A stretch of DNA of 64,000 nucleotides from Papilionanthe hookeriana x Papilionanthe teres. Its lineage: Eukaryota; Streptophyta; Magnoliopsida; Asparagales; Orchidaceae. The position numbers and the translations under genes were made by a program. Below are positions 12,094 to 25,330 of the stretch, in pieces. How positions within the stretch are numbered: position 1 is the first letter of the stretch; the number at the start of each line of letters is the position of its first letter. The stretch lies in contig CM040434.1 in the NCBI GenBank assembly GCA_022702705.1, positions 58,769,022-58,833,021 on the forward strand, in the 5' to 3' direction. The notes beneath the pieces are model-generated. The model saw only the letters and a list, made by a program, of their open reading frames with translations. It was not told where the DNA came from and ran no database searches.

Positions 12094-15000
12094 GACCACC
12101 CATTGACCCAATAGGTCAACTTTTAACCAAAAAGTCAACTTTGGTCGAAATGGTTAATTTTTGACCCAATGACGAACACATTGACCCAATAGGTAAACTT
12201 TTGACTAAAAGTCATCTTCGATCAAAATGGTCAATTTCGACCCAATTACCAACTCATCACCAAATAGTCAAACTTCGACTAAAAAGTAAACTTCGTCAAA
12301 ATGGTAAATTTCGACCTAATGACCACCCCGTCGACCCATTAGGTTAACTTTTGACTAAAAATTTAGTTTTGATAAAAAATGTCAAATTTTGACCGAATGA
12401 CCAATTATTGACCCAATAAGTCAATCTCTGACCAAAAAGTTAACTTTGGTCAAAATGGTCAATTGTTGACCAAATGACCAACCCATTGAACCAATAGATC
12501 AATTTTTAACCAAAAAGTTATCTTTCGACAAAATGGTCAATTCTCGACCCAATTACTAACTCATCAACAAACAGTTAACTTTTGACCAAAAAGTCAACAT
12601 TGATTAAAAAAGGACAATTTCTGACCGAATGACCACCCCGTTGACCCAATTGGTTACCATTTAACCAAGAATACAATTTTGGTCAAAATAAGTCAACTTT
12701 TGACCAAAAAATCATCTTTGGTCAAAATAGTTAATTTCCGACCAAATTACCTCCCGCCCGTCGACCTAATCGAGTTAACTTTCGACCACAAATTCAATTT
12801 TGGCCAAAATAGATAATTTTTGACCTAATGACTAATTATTTACCCAATAAGTCAATCTCGGACCAAAAAGTCAACTTTGGTAAAAAAGGTCAATCCTTGA
12901 CCCAATGACAAACTCATTGACCCAATATGTCAACTTTTGACCAAAAAGTCAATTTTGGTCAAAATAATCAATTTTTTACTTAATGACCACCCATTGACCC
13001 AATAGGTCAACTTTTGACAAAAAAGTCAATTTGGTCAAAATAGTTAATTTTTAACCGAATGACCAATTATTGACCCAGTAAGTCAATCTCTGACCAAAAT
13101 GTCAACTTTGGTCAAAATGATCAATCCTTGACCAACCCATTGACCCAATAGGTCAACTTTTGACCAAAAAGTCTGCTTTTGTCAAAAAGATCAATCCATG
13201 ACCCAATGACCAACGCATTGACCTAATAGGTCGACTTTTAACCAAAACATCAATTTTGGTCAAAATAGTCAATTTTTGAATTAATGACCAATTATTGACC
13301 CAAGAAGTCAATCTCTAACTAAAAAGGTAAACTTTGGTAGAAATGGTCAATCCTTGACCCAATGACAAACCCATTGACCTAATAGGTCAACTTTTGACCA
13401 AAAAGTCAATTTTGGTCAAAATTATCAATTTTTTGTCCAAATGATCACCCATTGACAAGGTTAACTTTTGACCAAAAAGCCAACTTTGGTCAAAATGGTC
13501 AATTTTTGATCTGATGACCAATCCATTGACCCAATAGGTCAACTTTGGACAAAAAAGTCATATTAGGTCAAAATGGTCAATTCTTGACCCGATTACAAAC
13601 TCAATGGCAAATTGGTTAACATTTGACCAAACAGTCAACTTTGGTCAAAATGGTCAATTTCTGACCCAATGAGCACCCCGTTGACACATTGGGTTAACTT
13701 TTGACCAAAAATTCTATTTTGGTCAAAAAGTCAATTTTTGACATAATGACCAATTATTGACCCAATAAGTAATCTCTGACCAAAAAGTCAACTTTGGTCA
13801 AAATGGTCAATACTTGAACAAATAACAAACTCATTGACCCAATAGGTCAACTTTTGACCAAATAGTCAATTTTAGTCAAAATAGTCTATTTTTAACCTGA
13901 TGTGCACCCATTGACCCTATAGGTCAACTTTTGACCAAAAAGTCAACCTTGATGGTCAATTTTTGACCCAATTGATCAACTTTTAACTAAAAAGTCATCT
14001 TTGGTCAAAATGGTCATTTCTTGACCCAATTACCAACTCATTGACCAAATAGGTCAACTTTTGACCAAAAAGTCAACTTTGGTCAAAATGGTCAATTTCT
14101 GACCCAATGACCATCCCGTTCACCCATTGGGTTAACTTTTGACAGAAAATTCTGTTTTGGTAAAAAAGTCAAATTTTGACCAAATGACCAATTATTGACC
14201 CAATAAGTCAATCTCTGACCAAAATGTTAACTTTGGTCAAAATGGTAAATCCTTGACATAATGACAAACCCATTGACAAATTAGGTCAGTTTTTTACCAA
14301 AAAGTCAATTTTAGTCAAAATAGTCAATTTTTGACCTAATGACCCCCCATAGACCCAATAGTTCAACTTTTGACCAAAAAGTCAACTTTGGTCAAAATTG
14401 TCAATTTTTGACCCAATGACCAACCCATTGAACCAATAGATCAACTTTTGACCAAAAAGTCATCTTCGGTCAAAATAGTCAATTCTTGACCCAACAACCA
14501 ACTCATTGACCAAATAGGTTAACTTTTGACCAAAAAGTCAACTTTGGCAAAAATGGACAATTTCTGACCGAATGACCACCCCATTCACCCAATGGGCTAA
14601 ATTTTGGCCAAAAATCCAATTTTGCTCAAAATAGGTCAACTTTTGAACAAAAGCCCATCTTCGGTCAAAATGGTTAATTTCTGACCCAATGACCCATCGT
14701 TAACTTTTAACCAAAAATTTAATTTTGGCCAAAATAGTCAATTTTGACCTAATGACTAATTATTGACCCAATACGTCAATATTTGACCAAACATTGAACT
14801 TTGGTCAAAATGGTCAATCCTTGACCCAATGAAAAATCCATTCACCCGATATGCCAACTTTTGACCAAAATAGTCAATTTTTAACTTAAATACCACCCAT
14901 TGACCCAATAGGTCAGTTTTTGACCAAAAAGTGAATTTTGGTCAAACAAGTCAATTTTTAGCCTAATGACCAATTATTGGCATAGTCAGCCAATCTCTGA

Positions 15001-18000
15001 CAGAAAAGTCAACTTTGGTTAAAATGGTCAAACCTTGACCTAATGACCAACCGATTGACCCAAAAGGTCAACTTTTGACCAAAAAGGCAACTTTGGTCAA
15101 AAAGATCAATCCTTGACCCAATGACCAACCCATTAGCCTATTAGGTCAAATTTTGATCAAAAGTCAATTTTGGTCAAAATAGTTAACTTTTGACTTAATG
15201 ACCAATTATTGACTCAATAAGTCAATCTCTGACCAAAAAGTCAACTTTAGACAGAATGATCAATCCTTGACCCAATTACCAACTCATTGACCCAATAAGT
15301 CAATCTCTGACCATAAAGCCAATTTTGGTCAAAATAGTCAATTTTTGACCTAATGACCAACCATTGGCCCAATATGTCAACTTTTGACCTAAAAGTCAAC
15401 TTTGGTCGAAATGGTCAATTCTTTACCCAATGACCAACCCAATGACCCAATAGGTCATTTTTTGACTAAAAAGTCATCTTTGGTCAAAATGGTCAATTGT
15501 TGACCCGATTACCAACTCATTGGCCAAATAGGTCAACCTTTGACCAAAAAGTAGTCAACTTTGGTAAAAATGGTCAATTCTGACCCAATGACCATCCCGT
15601 TAACCGATTGGGTTAACTTTTGACTAAAAATTCAGTTTTGGTAAAAAAGTCAAATTTTCACCTAATGACCAATTATTGACCCAATAAGTCAATCTCTGAC
15701 CAAAAAGTCAACTTTGGAATCATTGACCCAATGACAAATCCATTGACCCAATAGGTCAATATTTGACCAAAAGGTCAATTTTGGTCAAAATACTCAATTT
15801 TTGACCTAATGACCACCCATTGACCCTATATTTCAACTTTTGATCAAAAAGTCAACTTTGGTCAATTGTTGACCCAATGACCAACCCATTGAACCAATAT
15901 ATCATCTTTTGACCAAAAAATCATCTTCTGTCAAAATGGTCAATTCTTGACCCAACTACCAACTCATTGATCAAATAGGTCAACTTTTGACAAAAAAGTC
16001 TATTTTGGTCAAAATGGACAATTTCTGACCTAATGACCACCCTGTTAACCCAACGGGTTAACTTTTGAACAAAAATTAAATTTTGGTCAAAATAGACTTT
16101 TGACAAAACATTCATCTTTGGTAAAAATTGTTAATTTTTGACCCAATGACACTCCCGTTGACCTAATGGGTTAACTTTTGACCAAAAATTCAATTTAGGC
16201 CAAAATAGATAATTTTTAACCTAATGATCAATTATTGACCCAATAAGTCAATCTCTGACAAAAAAGTCAACTTTGGTCAAAATGGTCAATCCTTCACCCA
16301 ATGAAAAACCCATTGACCCAATATGTCAACTTCTGACCAAAAAGTCAATTTTGGTCAACATAGTCAATTTTTAACTAAATGACTACCAATTGACCCAATA
16401 GGTCAACTTTTGACCAAAAAGTAAATTTTGGTAGAAATAATCAACTTTTAACCTAATGGCCAATTGTTGACCCAGTAAGCCAATCTCTGACCAAAAAGTC
16501 AACTTTGGTCAAAAATGTCAATCTTGACCCAATGACCAACCCATTGACCCAATAGGTCAACTTTTGACCAAAAAGTCAACTTTGGTCAAAAAGATCAATC
16601 CTTGACCGAAGACCAACCCATTGGCCTAATATGTCAACTTTTGACCAAAAAGTCAATTTTGGTCAAAATAGTCAATTTTTCACTTAATGACCAATTATTG
16701 ACCCAAAAAGTCAATCTCAGACGAAAAAGTCAACTTTGGTCAAAATGGTCAATCTTTGACACAATTACTAACTCAAAGACCCATAAGGTCAACTTTTGAC
16801 CAAAAAGTCAATTTTGGTCAAAATAGTCAATTTTTGACCTAATTACCACCCATTGACCCAATAGATCAACTTTTGACCAAAAAGCCAACTTTGGTCTAAA
16901 TAGTCAATTTTTTACCTAATGACCAGCCCATTGACCCAATAGGTCAACTTTTGACTAAAAAGTTATCTTTGGTCAAAATGGTCAATTCTTGACCCAATTA
17001 CCAACTCAATAGCCAAATAGGTCAACTTTTGACCAAAAAGTCAACGTTGATCAAAATTGTCAAATTCTGACCCAATACCACTCTGTTGACCCATTGGGTT
17101 AACTTTTAACTAAAAATTTAGTTTTGGTCAAAAAGTCAAATTTTGACCTAATGTCCAATTAGTCAATCACTGACCAAAAGGTCAACTTTGGTCAAAATGC
17201 TCAATCCTTGACCTAATGACAAAACCATTAACCCAATAGGTCAATTTTTGGCCAAAAAGTCAATTTTTGTCAAAATAGCCAATTTTTGACCTAATGACCA
17301 CCCGTTGACCCAATAGTTCAACTTTTGACTAAAAAGTCAACTTTGGTCAAAATGGTCAATTGTTGACCCAATGAGCAACCCATTGAACCAATAGATCATC
17401 TTTTGACTAAAAAAAATCATCTTCGGTCAAAAAGGTCAATTCTTGACCCAACTACCAACTCATTGAGCAAATAGGACAACTTTTGACCAAAAAACCAATT
17501 TGGGTCAAAATGGACAATTTCTGACCCAATGACTACCCCGTTGACCCAATGTGTTAACTTTTGACCAAAAATTCAATTTTGGTCAAAATAGGTCAACTTT
17601 TGACTAAAAAGTCATCTTTGGTCAAAATGGTTAATTTCTGACCCAATGACACTCCCACTGACCCAATGTGTGAACTTTTGACCCAAAATTCAATTTTGGC
17701 CAAAATAGTCAATTTTTAACCTAATGACAAACTATTGACCCAATAAGTTAATCTCTGACAAAAAAGTCAACTTTAGTCAAAATGGTCCATTCTTGACCCA
17801 ATGACAATCCCATTGACCCAATATGTCATCTTCTACCAAAAAGTCAATTTTTGTCAAAATAGTCAATTTTTAACTTAATGACTACCCATTGACCCAATAG
17901 GTCAACTTTCGACAAAAAAGTCAATTTTGGTAAAAGTAGTCAATTTTTAACCTAATGACTAATTATTGACCCAGTAAGCCAATCTCTGACCAAAAAGTCA

Positions 18001-21000
18001 ACTTTGGTCAAAATAGTCAATATTGACCGAATGACCAACATATTGACCCAATAGGTCAACTTTTGATCAAAAAGATCAATCCTTGACCCAATGACCAACC
18101 CATTGGCCTAATAGGTCAACTTTTGACCAAAAAGTCAATTTTGGTCAAAATAGTCAATTTTTGAATTAATGATCAATCTCTGACCAAAAAGTCAACTTTG
18201 ATCAAAATGGTCAATCCTTGACCAAATGACAAACCCATTGACCTAATAGGTCAACTTTTGACCAAAAAGTCAATTTTGATCAAAATAGTCAATTTTTTAT
18301 CAAATGATCACCCATTGACCCAATAGATCAACTTTTGACCAAAAAGTCAACTTTGGTCAAAATGGTAAATTTTTGACCCAATGACCAACCCATTGACCCA
18401 AAAAGTCATACTTGGTCAAAATGGTCAATTCATGACCCAATTACCAACTCATTGGCCAAATATGTTAACTTTTTACCAAAAAGTCAACTTTGGTCAAAAA
18501 GGTCAATTTCTGACCCAATGACCACCCAGCCATTGGGTTAACTTTTGACCAAAAATTCAATTTTAGTAAAAATTTATTTTTTGACCTAATGACCAATTAT
18601 TGACCCAATAAGTCAATCTCTGACAAAAAAGTCAACTTTGGTCAAAATGGTCAAATCCTTGACCCAACGAAAAACCCATTGGCACAATAGGTCAAATTTT
18701 GACAAAAAAAGTCAATTTTGGTCAAAAAAGACAATTTTTGACCTAATAAGCACCCATTGACCCAATAGGGCAACTTTTGACCAAAAACTCAACTTTGGTC
18801 AAAATGGTCAATTTTTAACCCACTGACCCAATAGATCAACTTTTGACCAAAAAGTCATCTTCGATCAAATTGGTCAATTCTTGACTCAATTACCAACTGA
18901 TTAACCAAATAGGTCAACTTTTGACCAAAAAGTCAACTTCGGTCAAAATTATGAATTTCGATCCAAGGACCATCAAGTCGATCCATCAAGTTAACTTTCG
19001 ACTAAAAATCAGCTTTGGTCAAAAAGTCAACTTGACCTAATGACCAATTATTGACCCAATAAGTCAATCTCTGACCAAAATGTCATCTTTGGTCAAAATG
19101 GTCAGTCCTTGACCCAATCACAAACCCATTGACCCAATAAGTCAATTTTTGACTAAAAAGACAATTTTAGTCAAAATAGTCAATTTTTGACTAAATGACC
19201 ACCCATAGACCCAATAGTTCAACTTTTGACCAAAAAGTCAACTTTGGTCAAAATGCTCTATTTTTAACCCAATGACCAACCCATTGAACCAATAGATCAA
19301 ATTTTGACCAAAAAGTCATCTTTAGTCAAAATGGTCAATTCATGACCCAACTACCAACTCATTAACCAAAAAGGTCAATTTTGACCAAAAAGTCAACTTT
19401 GGTCAAAATGGACAATTTCTGACCCAATGACCACCCCTTTGATCCAATGGGTTAACTTTTGACCAAAAATTCAATTTTGCTCAAAATGGGTCAACTTTTG
19501 AACAAAAAGTCATCTTTGGTCAAAATGGTTAATTTCTGACCCAATAACCCTCTCGTTGACCCAGTGGGTTAACTTTTGACCAAAAATTCAATTTTGGCTA
19601 AAATAGTTAGTTTTTGACCTAATGACCAATTATTGACCCAATAAGTCAATCTCTTATCAAAAAGTCAACTTTGGTCAAAATGGTCAATCCTTGACCCAAT
19701 GAAAAACCCATTGACACAATATATCAACTTCTGACCAAGAAGTGAATTTTGGTCAAAGAAGTCATTTTTTAACTTAATGACTACCCATTGACCCAATAGG
19801 TCAACTTTTGACCAAAAAGTCAATTTTAGTCAAAATAGTTAATTTTTAACCTAATCACCAATTATTGACAGAGTAAGCCAATCTCTGATTAAAAAGTCAA
19901 CTTTGGTCAAAAAGGTCAATCTTGACCCAATGATTAACCCATTGACCGAATAGGTCAACTTTTGACCAAAAAGACAACTTTGGTCAAAAAGATCAATCCT
20001 TGACCCAATGACCAACCCCTTGGCCAAATAGGTCAACTTTTGACCAAAAAGTCTATTTTGGTCAAAATTGTCAACTTTTGACTTAATGACCAATTATTGA
20101 CTCAACAAGTCAATCTCTGCTAAAAATTCAACTTTGGTCAAAATGGTTAATCCTTGACCCAATTACCAACTCAATGACCCAATAGGTCAAAATTTGACCA
20201 AAAAGTCAATTTAGGTCAAAATAGTCAATTTTTTACCTATTGACCACCCATTAACCCAATAGGTCAACTTTTGACCAAAATGTCAACTTTGGTCGAAATG
20301 GTCAATTTTTTCCCCAATGACCAACCCATTGACCCAATGGGTCAACTTTTGACTAAAAAGCCATCTATGGTCAATTCTTGACCCAATTACTAACTCATTG
20401 GCCAATTAGGTCAACATTTGACCAAAAAGTCAACTTTGGTCAAAATGGTCAATTTCTGACCCAATGACCACCCCGTTAACCCATTGGGTCTACTTTTGAC
20501 TAAAAATTCAGTTTTGGTCAAAAAAGTCAAATTTTGACCGAATGATCAATTATTGACCCAATAAGTCAATCACTCACCACAAAGTCAACATTGGTCAAAA
20601 TGCTCAACTCTTGACCCAATGACAAACCCCTTAACCCAATAGGTTAATTTTTGACCAAAAAGTCAATTTTGGTCAAAATAGTCAATTTTTGACCAAATGA
20701 CCACCCATTGACCCAATAGTTCAATTTTTGTGCTGTCAACTTTGGTCAAAATGATCAATTGTTGACCCAATGACCAATCCATTGAACTATTAGATCATCT
20801 TTTGACCAAAATGTCATCTTCGGTCAAAATGTCAATTCTTGACCCAACTACCAACTCATTGAGCAAATATGTCAACTTTTAACCAAAAAGTCAATTTTGG
20901 TCAAAATGGACAATTTTTGACCCAATGACCACCCCGTTAACCCAATGGGTTAACTTTTGACCAAAAATTCAATTTTAGTCAAAATAGGTCAACTTTTGAC

Positions 21001-22100
21001 CAAAAAATCATCTTTGGTCAAAATGGTTAATTTCTGACCCAATGACCCTCCCATCGACCCAGTGGGTTAAGTTTTGACCAAAAAAGTCAACTTTGGTCGA
21101 TAAGGTCAATTTTTTACGCATTGACCCAATAGGTCAACTTTTGACTAAAAAGTGATCTTTGGTCAAAATGGTCAATTCTTGACCCAATTACCAACTTATT
21201 GACCCAATAGGTGAACCTTTGACTAAAAAGTCATACTTGGTCAAAATGGTCAATTCATGACCCAATTACCAACTCATTGGCCATATAGGTTAACTTTTGA
21301 CCAAAAAGTCAATTTTGGTCAAAAATGACAATTTCTGACCCAATGACCACCCCGTTGACCCATTGGGTTAACTTTTGACCAAAAATTCAATTTTGGTCAA
21401 AAAGTTAATTTTTGACCTAAGGACCAATTATTGACCCAATAAGTCAATCTCTGACCAAAAAGTCAACTTCGGTCAAAATGGTCAATCCTTGACCCAACGA
21501 CAAACCCAACCCAATAGGTCAACTTTTGACAAAAAAAAGTTAATTTTGGTCAAAATAGTTAATTTTTGACCTAATTACCACCCATTGACCCAATATGTTA
21601 ACTTTTGACCAAAAAGTCAACTTTGGTCGAAATGGTCAAATGTTTACCCAATGACCAACCCATTGACCCAATAAGTCATTTTTTGACTAAAAAGTCATCT
21701 TTGGTCAAAATGGTCAATTCTTGACCCAATTACCAACTCATTGGCCAAATAGGTCAACCTTTGACCAAAAAGTCAACTTTGGTCAAAATGGTCAATTTCT
21801 GACCCAATGACCACCTCGTTGACCCATTGGGTTAACTTTTGACAAAAAATTCAGTTTTGGTCAAAAAGTCAAATTTTGACCTAATGACCAATTGTTGACC
21901 CAATAAGTCAATCACTGACAAAAAAGTCAACATTGGTCAAAATGCTCAATCCTTGACCTAATGAAAAACACATTAACCCAATAGGTCAATTTTTTACCAA
22001 AAAGTCAATTTTGGTCAAAATAGTCAATTTTTGACCTAATGACCACCCATTGGCCCAATAGGTCAACTTTTGACCAAAAAGTCAACTTTGGTCGAAATGG
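12094..22100 (+). repeat. 10-kb satellite block delta, copy 1
   Basis: The largest duplication in the window; its partner is about 47,486-57,440. Matched anchors give offsets of 35,392 (12,094), 35,391 (12,650), 35,399 (13,441), 35,361 (14,111), 35,291 (15,592), 35,330 (18,571), 35,357 (21,046) and 35,350 (21,951). The offset changes are mostly of about monomer or half-monomer size. The first 0.9 kb is the partial third gamma unit. The order of rare variants is preserved throughout, so this is a segmental duplication rather than coincidence of monomer types. The right edge is approximate. Confidence 0.8.
17554..17590 (+). repeat. Example of recurrent half-monomer (37 bp)
   Basis: From TTAACTTTTGACC to GGTCAAAATA, this unit contains only the first four of the eight sub-units and is followed at 17,591 by a new monomer start, GGTCAAC. 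The same half-unit recurs in the same context, after a 'CCCAATG-GTTAAC' boundary, for example near 3,828, 20,950, 22,750, 25,835, 28,450, 37,740, 46,230 and 52,840. It is thus a fixed component of the higher-order repeat and explains spacings such as 437 and 597 bp. Confidence 0.8.
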
Positions 22101-23553
22101 TCAATTTTTTACCTAATGACTCAATAGGTCATTTTTTCACTAAAAAGTCATCCTTGGTCAAAATGATCAATTCTTGACCCAATTACCAAGTCATTGGCCA
22201 AATAGGTCAACATTTGACCAAAAAGTCTACTTTGGTCAAAATGAACAATTTCTGACCGAATGACCACCCCGTTAACCCATTGGGTTAACTTTTGACTAAA
22301 AATTCAGTTTTCTCAAAAAAGTCAAATTTTGACCAAATGACGAATTATTGACCCAATAAGTCAATCACTGACCAAAAAGTCAACTTTGGTCAAAATGCTC
22401 AATCCTTGACCCAATAACAAACCCATTAACCCAATAGGTCAATTTTTGACCAAAAAGTCAATTTTGATCATAATAGGCAATTTTTGACCTAATGACCACC
22501 TATGGACTCAATAGTTGAACTTCTGACCAAAAAGTCAACTTTGGTCAAAATGATCAATTGTTAACCCAATGACCAACTCGTTGAACCAATAGTCATCTTT
22601 TGACCAAAGAGTTATCTTCTGTCAAAATGGTCAACTCTTGACTCAACTACCAACTCATTGAGCAAATAGGTTAACTTTTGACCAAAAACTCAATTTTGGT
22701 CAAAATGGACAATTCTGACCCAATGACCACCCCGTTGACCCATTGAGTTAATTTTTAACCAAAAATTCAATTTTGGTCAAAATAGGTCAACTTTTGACCA
22801 AAAAGTCATCTTTGGTCAAAATGGTTAACTTCTGACCCAATGCCCTCCCATCCAAAAATTCAATTTTGGTCAAAATAGGTCAACTTTTGACCAAAAATTC
22901 AATTATGGCCAAAATAGTCAATTTTTGACCTAATGACTAATTATTTACCCTATAAGTCATTCTCTGACCAAAAAGTCAACTTTTGTCAAAATCGTCCGTC
23001 CTTGACCCAATGACAAACCCATTGACCCAATATTTCAACTTCTGACCAAAAAGTCAATATTGGTCAAAATAATCAATTTTTAACTTAATGACTACCCATT
23101 GACCCAATAGGTCAACTTTTGACCAAAAAGTTAATTTTGGTAAAAGTAGTCAATTTTTAACCTAATGACCAATTATTGACCCAGTAAGCCAATCTCTGAC
23201 CAAAAAGTCAACTTTTATCAAAAAAGTCAAGCTTGACCCAACGACTAACCCATTGACCCAATATGTCAACTTTTGACCAAAAAGTCAACTTCTGTCAAAA
23301 AGATCAATCCTTGACCCAATGACCAACCCATTGGCCTAATAGGTCAACTTTTGACTAAAAAGTCAATTTTGGTCAAAATAGTCAATTTTTGAATTAATGA
23401 CCAATTATTGACCCAGTAAGTCAATCTCTGACCACAAAGTCAACATTGGTCAAAATGGTCAATCCTTGACCCAATTACCAACTCATTGACCTAGTTGGTC
23501 AACTTTTGACCAAAAAGTCAATTTTGGTCAAAATAGACAATTTTTGACCTAAT
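22101..23553 (+). repeat. Satellite block epsilon, remainder of copy 1
   Basis: Together with the stretch from about 20,460, this region matches about 26,160-29,070 at an offset of 5,695-5,697. Anchors are CCCTCCCATCGACCCAG (21,046 and 26,743), CCCATTGACC (21,581 and 27,276) and the shortened CAGTTTTCTC (22,305 and 28,001). It contains a local deletion at about 22,840-22,860, where a monomer is cut short (CCCTCCCATCCAAAAATTC). No gene-like signal is present. Confidence 0.72.
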
Positions 23554-24215
23554 GACCACCCATTGACCCAATAGGTCAACTTTTGACCAAAAAGTTAACT
23601 TTGGTCGAAATGGTCAATTTTTGACCTAATGACCAACACATTGACCCAATAGGTCAACTTTTGACTAAAAAGTCATCTTTGGTCAAAATGGTCAATTTTG
23701 ACCCAATTACGAACTCATTGGCCAAATAGGTCAAACTTTGACTAAAAACTAAACTTTGGTCAAAATGGTGAATTTCGGACCCAATGACCCCCCCGTCGAC
23801 CCATTAAGTTAACTTTTGACTAAAAATTTAGTTTTGATCAAAAAAGTCTAATTTTGACCGAATGACCCATTATTGACCCAATAAGTCAATCTCTAACCAA
23901 AAAGTTAACTTTGGTCAAAATGGTCAAATGTTGACCAAATGACCAACCCATTGAACCAATAGATCAATTTTTGACCAAAAAGTTATCATCGGTCAAAATG
24001 GTCAATTCTTGACCCAATTACCAACTCATTGAACAAATAGGTTAGCTTTTGACCAAAGAGTCAACTTTAATCAAAAAGGACAATTTCTAACCAAATGACC
24101 ACCCCGTTGACCCAATTTGTTACCATTTAACCAAGAATTCAATTTTGCTCAAAATAAGTCAACTTTTGACCAAAAAATCATCTTTGGTCAAAATGGTTAA
24201 TTTCTGACCAAATGA

Positions 24216-24230
24216 CCCCCCCCCCCCCCC
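24216..24230 (+). repeat. Poly-C tract (15 C) in gamma unit
   Basis: The longest pure C-run in the window, at the same monomer position as the tracts in gamma copies 1 and 2. Exact length is uncertain because long homopolymers are poorly resolved by most sequencing methods. Confidence 0.85.
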
Positions 24231-24935
24231 GTTGACCCAATGGGTTAACTTTTGACCACAAATTCAATTTTGGCCAAAATAGACAATTTTTGACCTAAAG
24301 ACTAATTATTTACCCAATAAGTCAATCTAAGACCAAAAAGTTAACTTCGGTAAAAAAAGGTCAATCCTTGACCCAATGACAAACTCATTAACCCAATATG
24401 TCAACTTTTGACCAAAAAGTCAATTTTGGTCAAAATAGTCAATTTTTTACTTAATGACCACCCATTGACCCAATAGGTCAACTTTTGACCAAAAAGTCAA
24501 TTTTGGTCAAAATAGTTAATTTTTAACCTAATGACCAATTATTGACCCAGTAAGCCAATCTCTGACCAAAAAGTTAACTTTGGTCAAAAAGGTCAATCGT
24601 GACCCAATGATTAAGCCATTGACCGATAGGTCAACTTTTGACCAGAAAGTCAACTTTGGTCAAAAAGATCAATCCTTGACCCAATGACCAACCCATTGGC
24701 CCGATAGGTCAACTTTTGACCAAAAAGTCAATTTTGGTCAAAATAGTCAACTTTTGACTTAATGACCAATTATTGACTCAAAAAGTCAATCTCTGACCAA
24801 AAATTCAACTTTGGTTAAAATGGCCAATCCTTGACCCAGTTACCAACTCAATGACCCAAAAGACAACATTTAACCAAAAAGTCAATTTTGGTCGAAATAA
24901 TCAATTTTTGACCTAATGACCACCCATTGACCCAA

Positions 24936-25330
24936 TAGGTCAACTTTTGACCAAAAAGTCAACTTTTGTCGAAATGGTCAATTTTTTCCCCAAGGACTAA
25001 CCCATTGACCCAATAGGTCAACTTTTAACTAAAAAGTCATCTATGGTCAAAATAGTCAATTCTTGACCCAATTACCAACTCATTGGCCAATTAGGTCAAC
25101 ATTTGACCAAAAAGTCAACTTTGGTCAAAATAGGTCAACTTTTGACCAAAAAGTCAACTTTGGTCGAAATGGTCAATTTTTTCCCCAAGGACTAACCCAT
25201 TGATCTAATAGGTCAACTTTTAACTAAAAAGTCATCTATGGTCAAAATAGTCAATTCGACCCAATTACCAACTCATCAGCCAATTAGTGTCAACATTTCG
25301 ACCAAAAAGTCAACTTTGGTCAAAATGGTC
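24936..25330 (+). repeat. 195-bp (2.5-monomer) tandem duplication
   Basis: Two adjacent copies of a 195-bp segment, seen from the marker TTTTTTCCCCAAGGACTAAC at 24,982 and 25,177. Both carry TAACTAAAAAGTCATCTATGG and CAACTCAT-GCCAATTAG. The length is two and a half monomers, and the junction near 25,130 joins GGTCAAAATA to GGTCAAC, that is, two different sub-units sharing GGTCAA. Similarity of the copies suggests a recent event. The second copy has TCGA-type changes near 25,255-25,300. Confidence 0.85.

Noticed and set aside
19851..20093. 80-codon minus-strand frame, and similar ones at 15,921, 34,771, 36,371, 51,604 and 51,753
   Set aside because: They consist of repeated FDQ, FGQKLTY and LVIGSR phrases, i.e. 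the reverse strand of the 78-bp monomer. No start-site or homology support.
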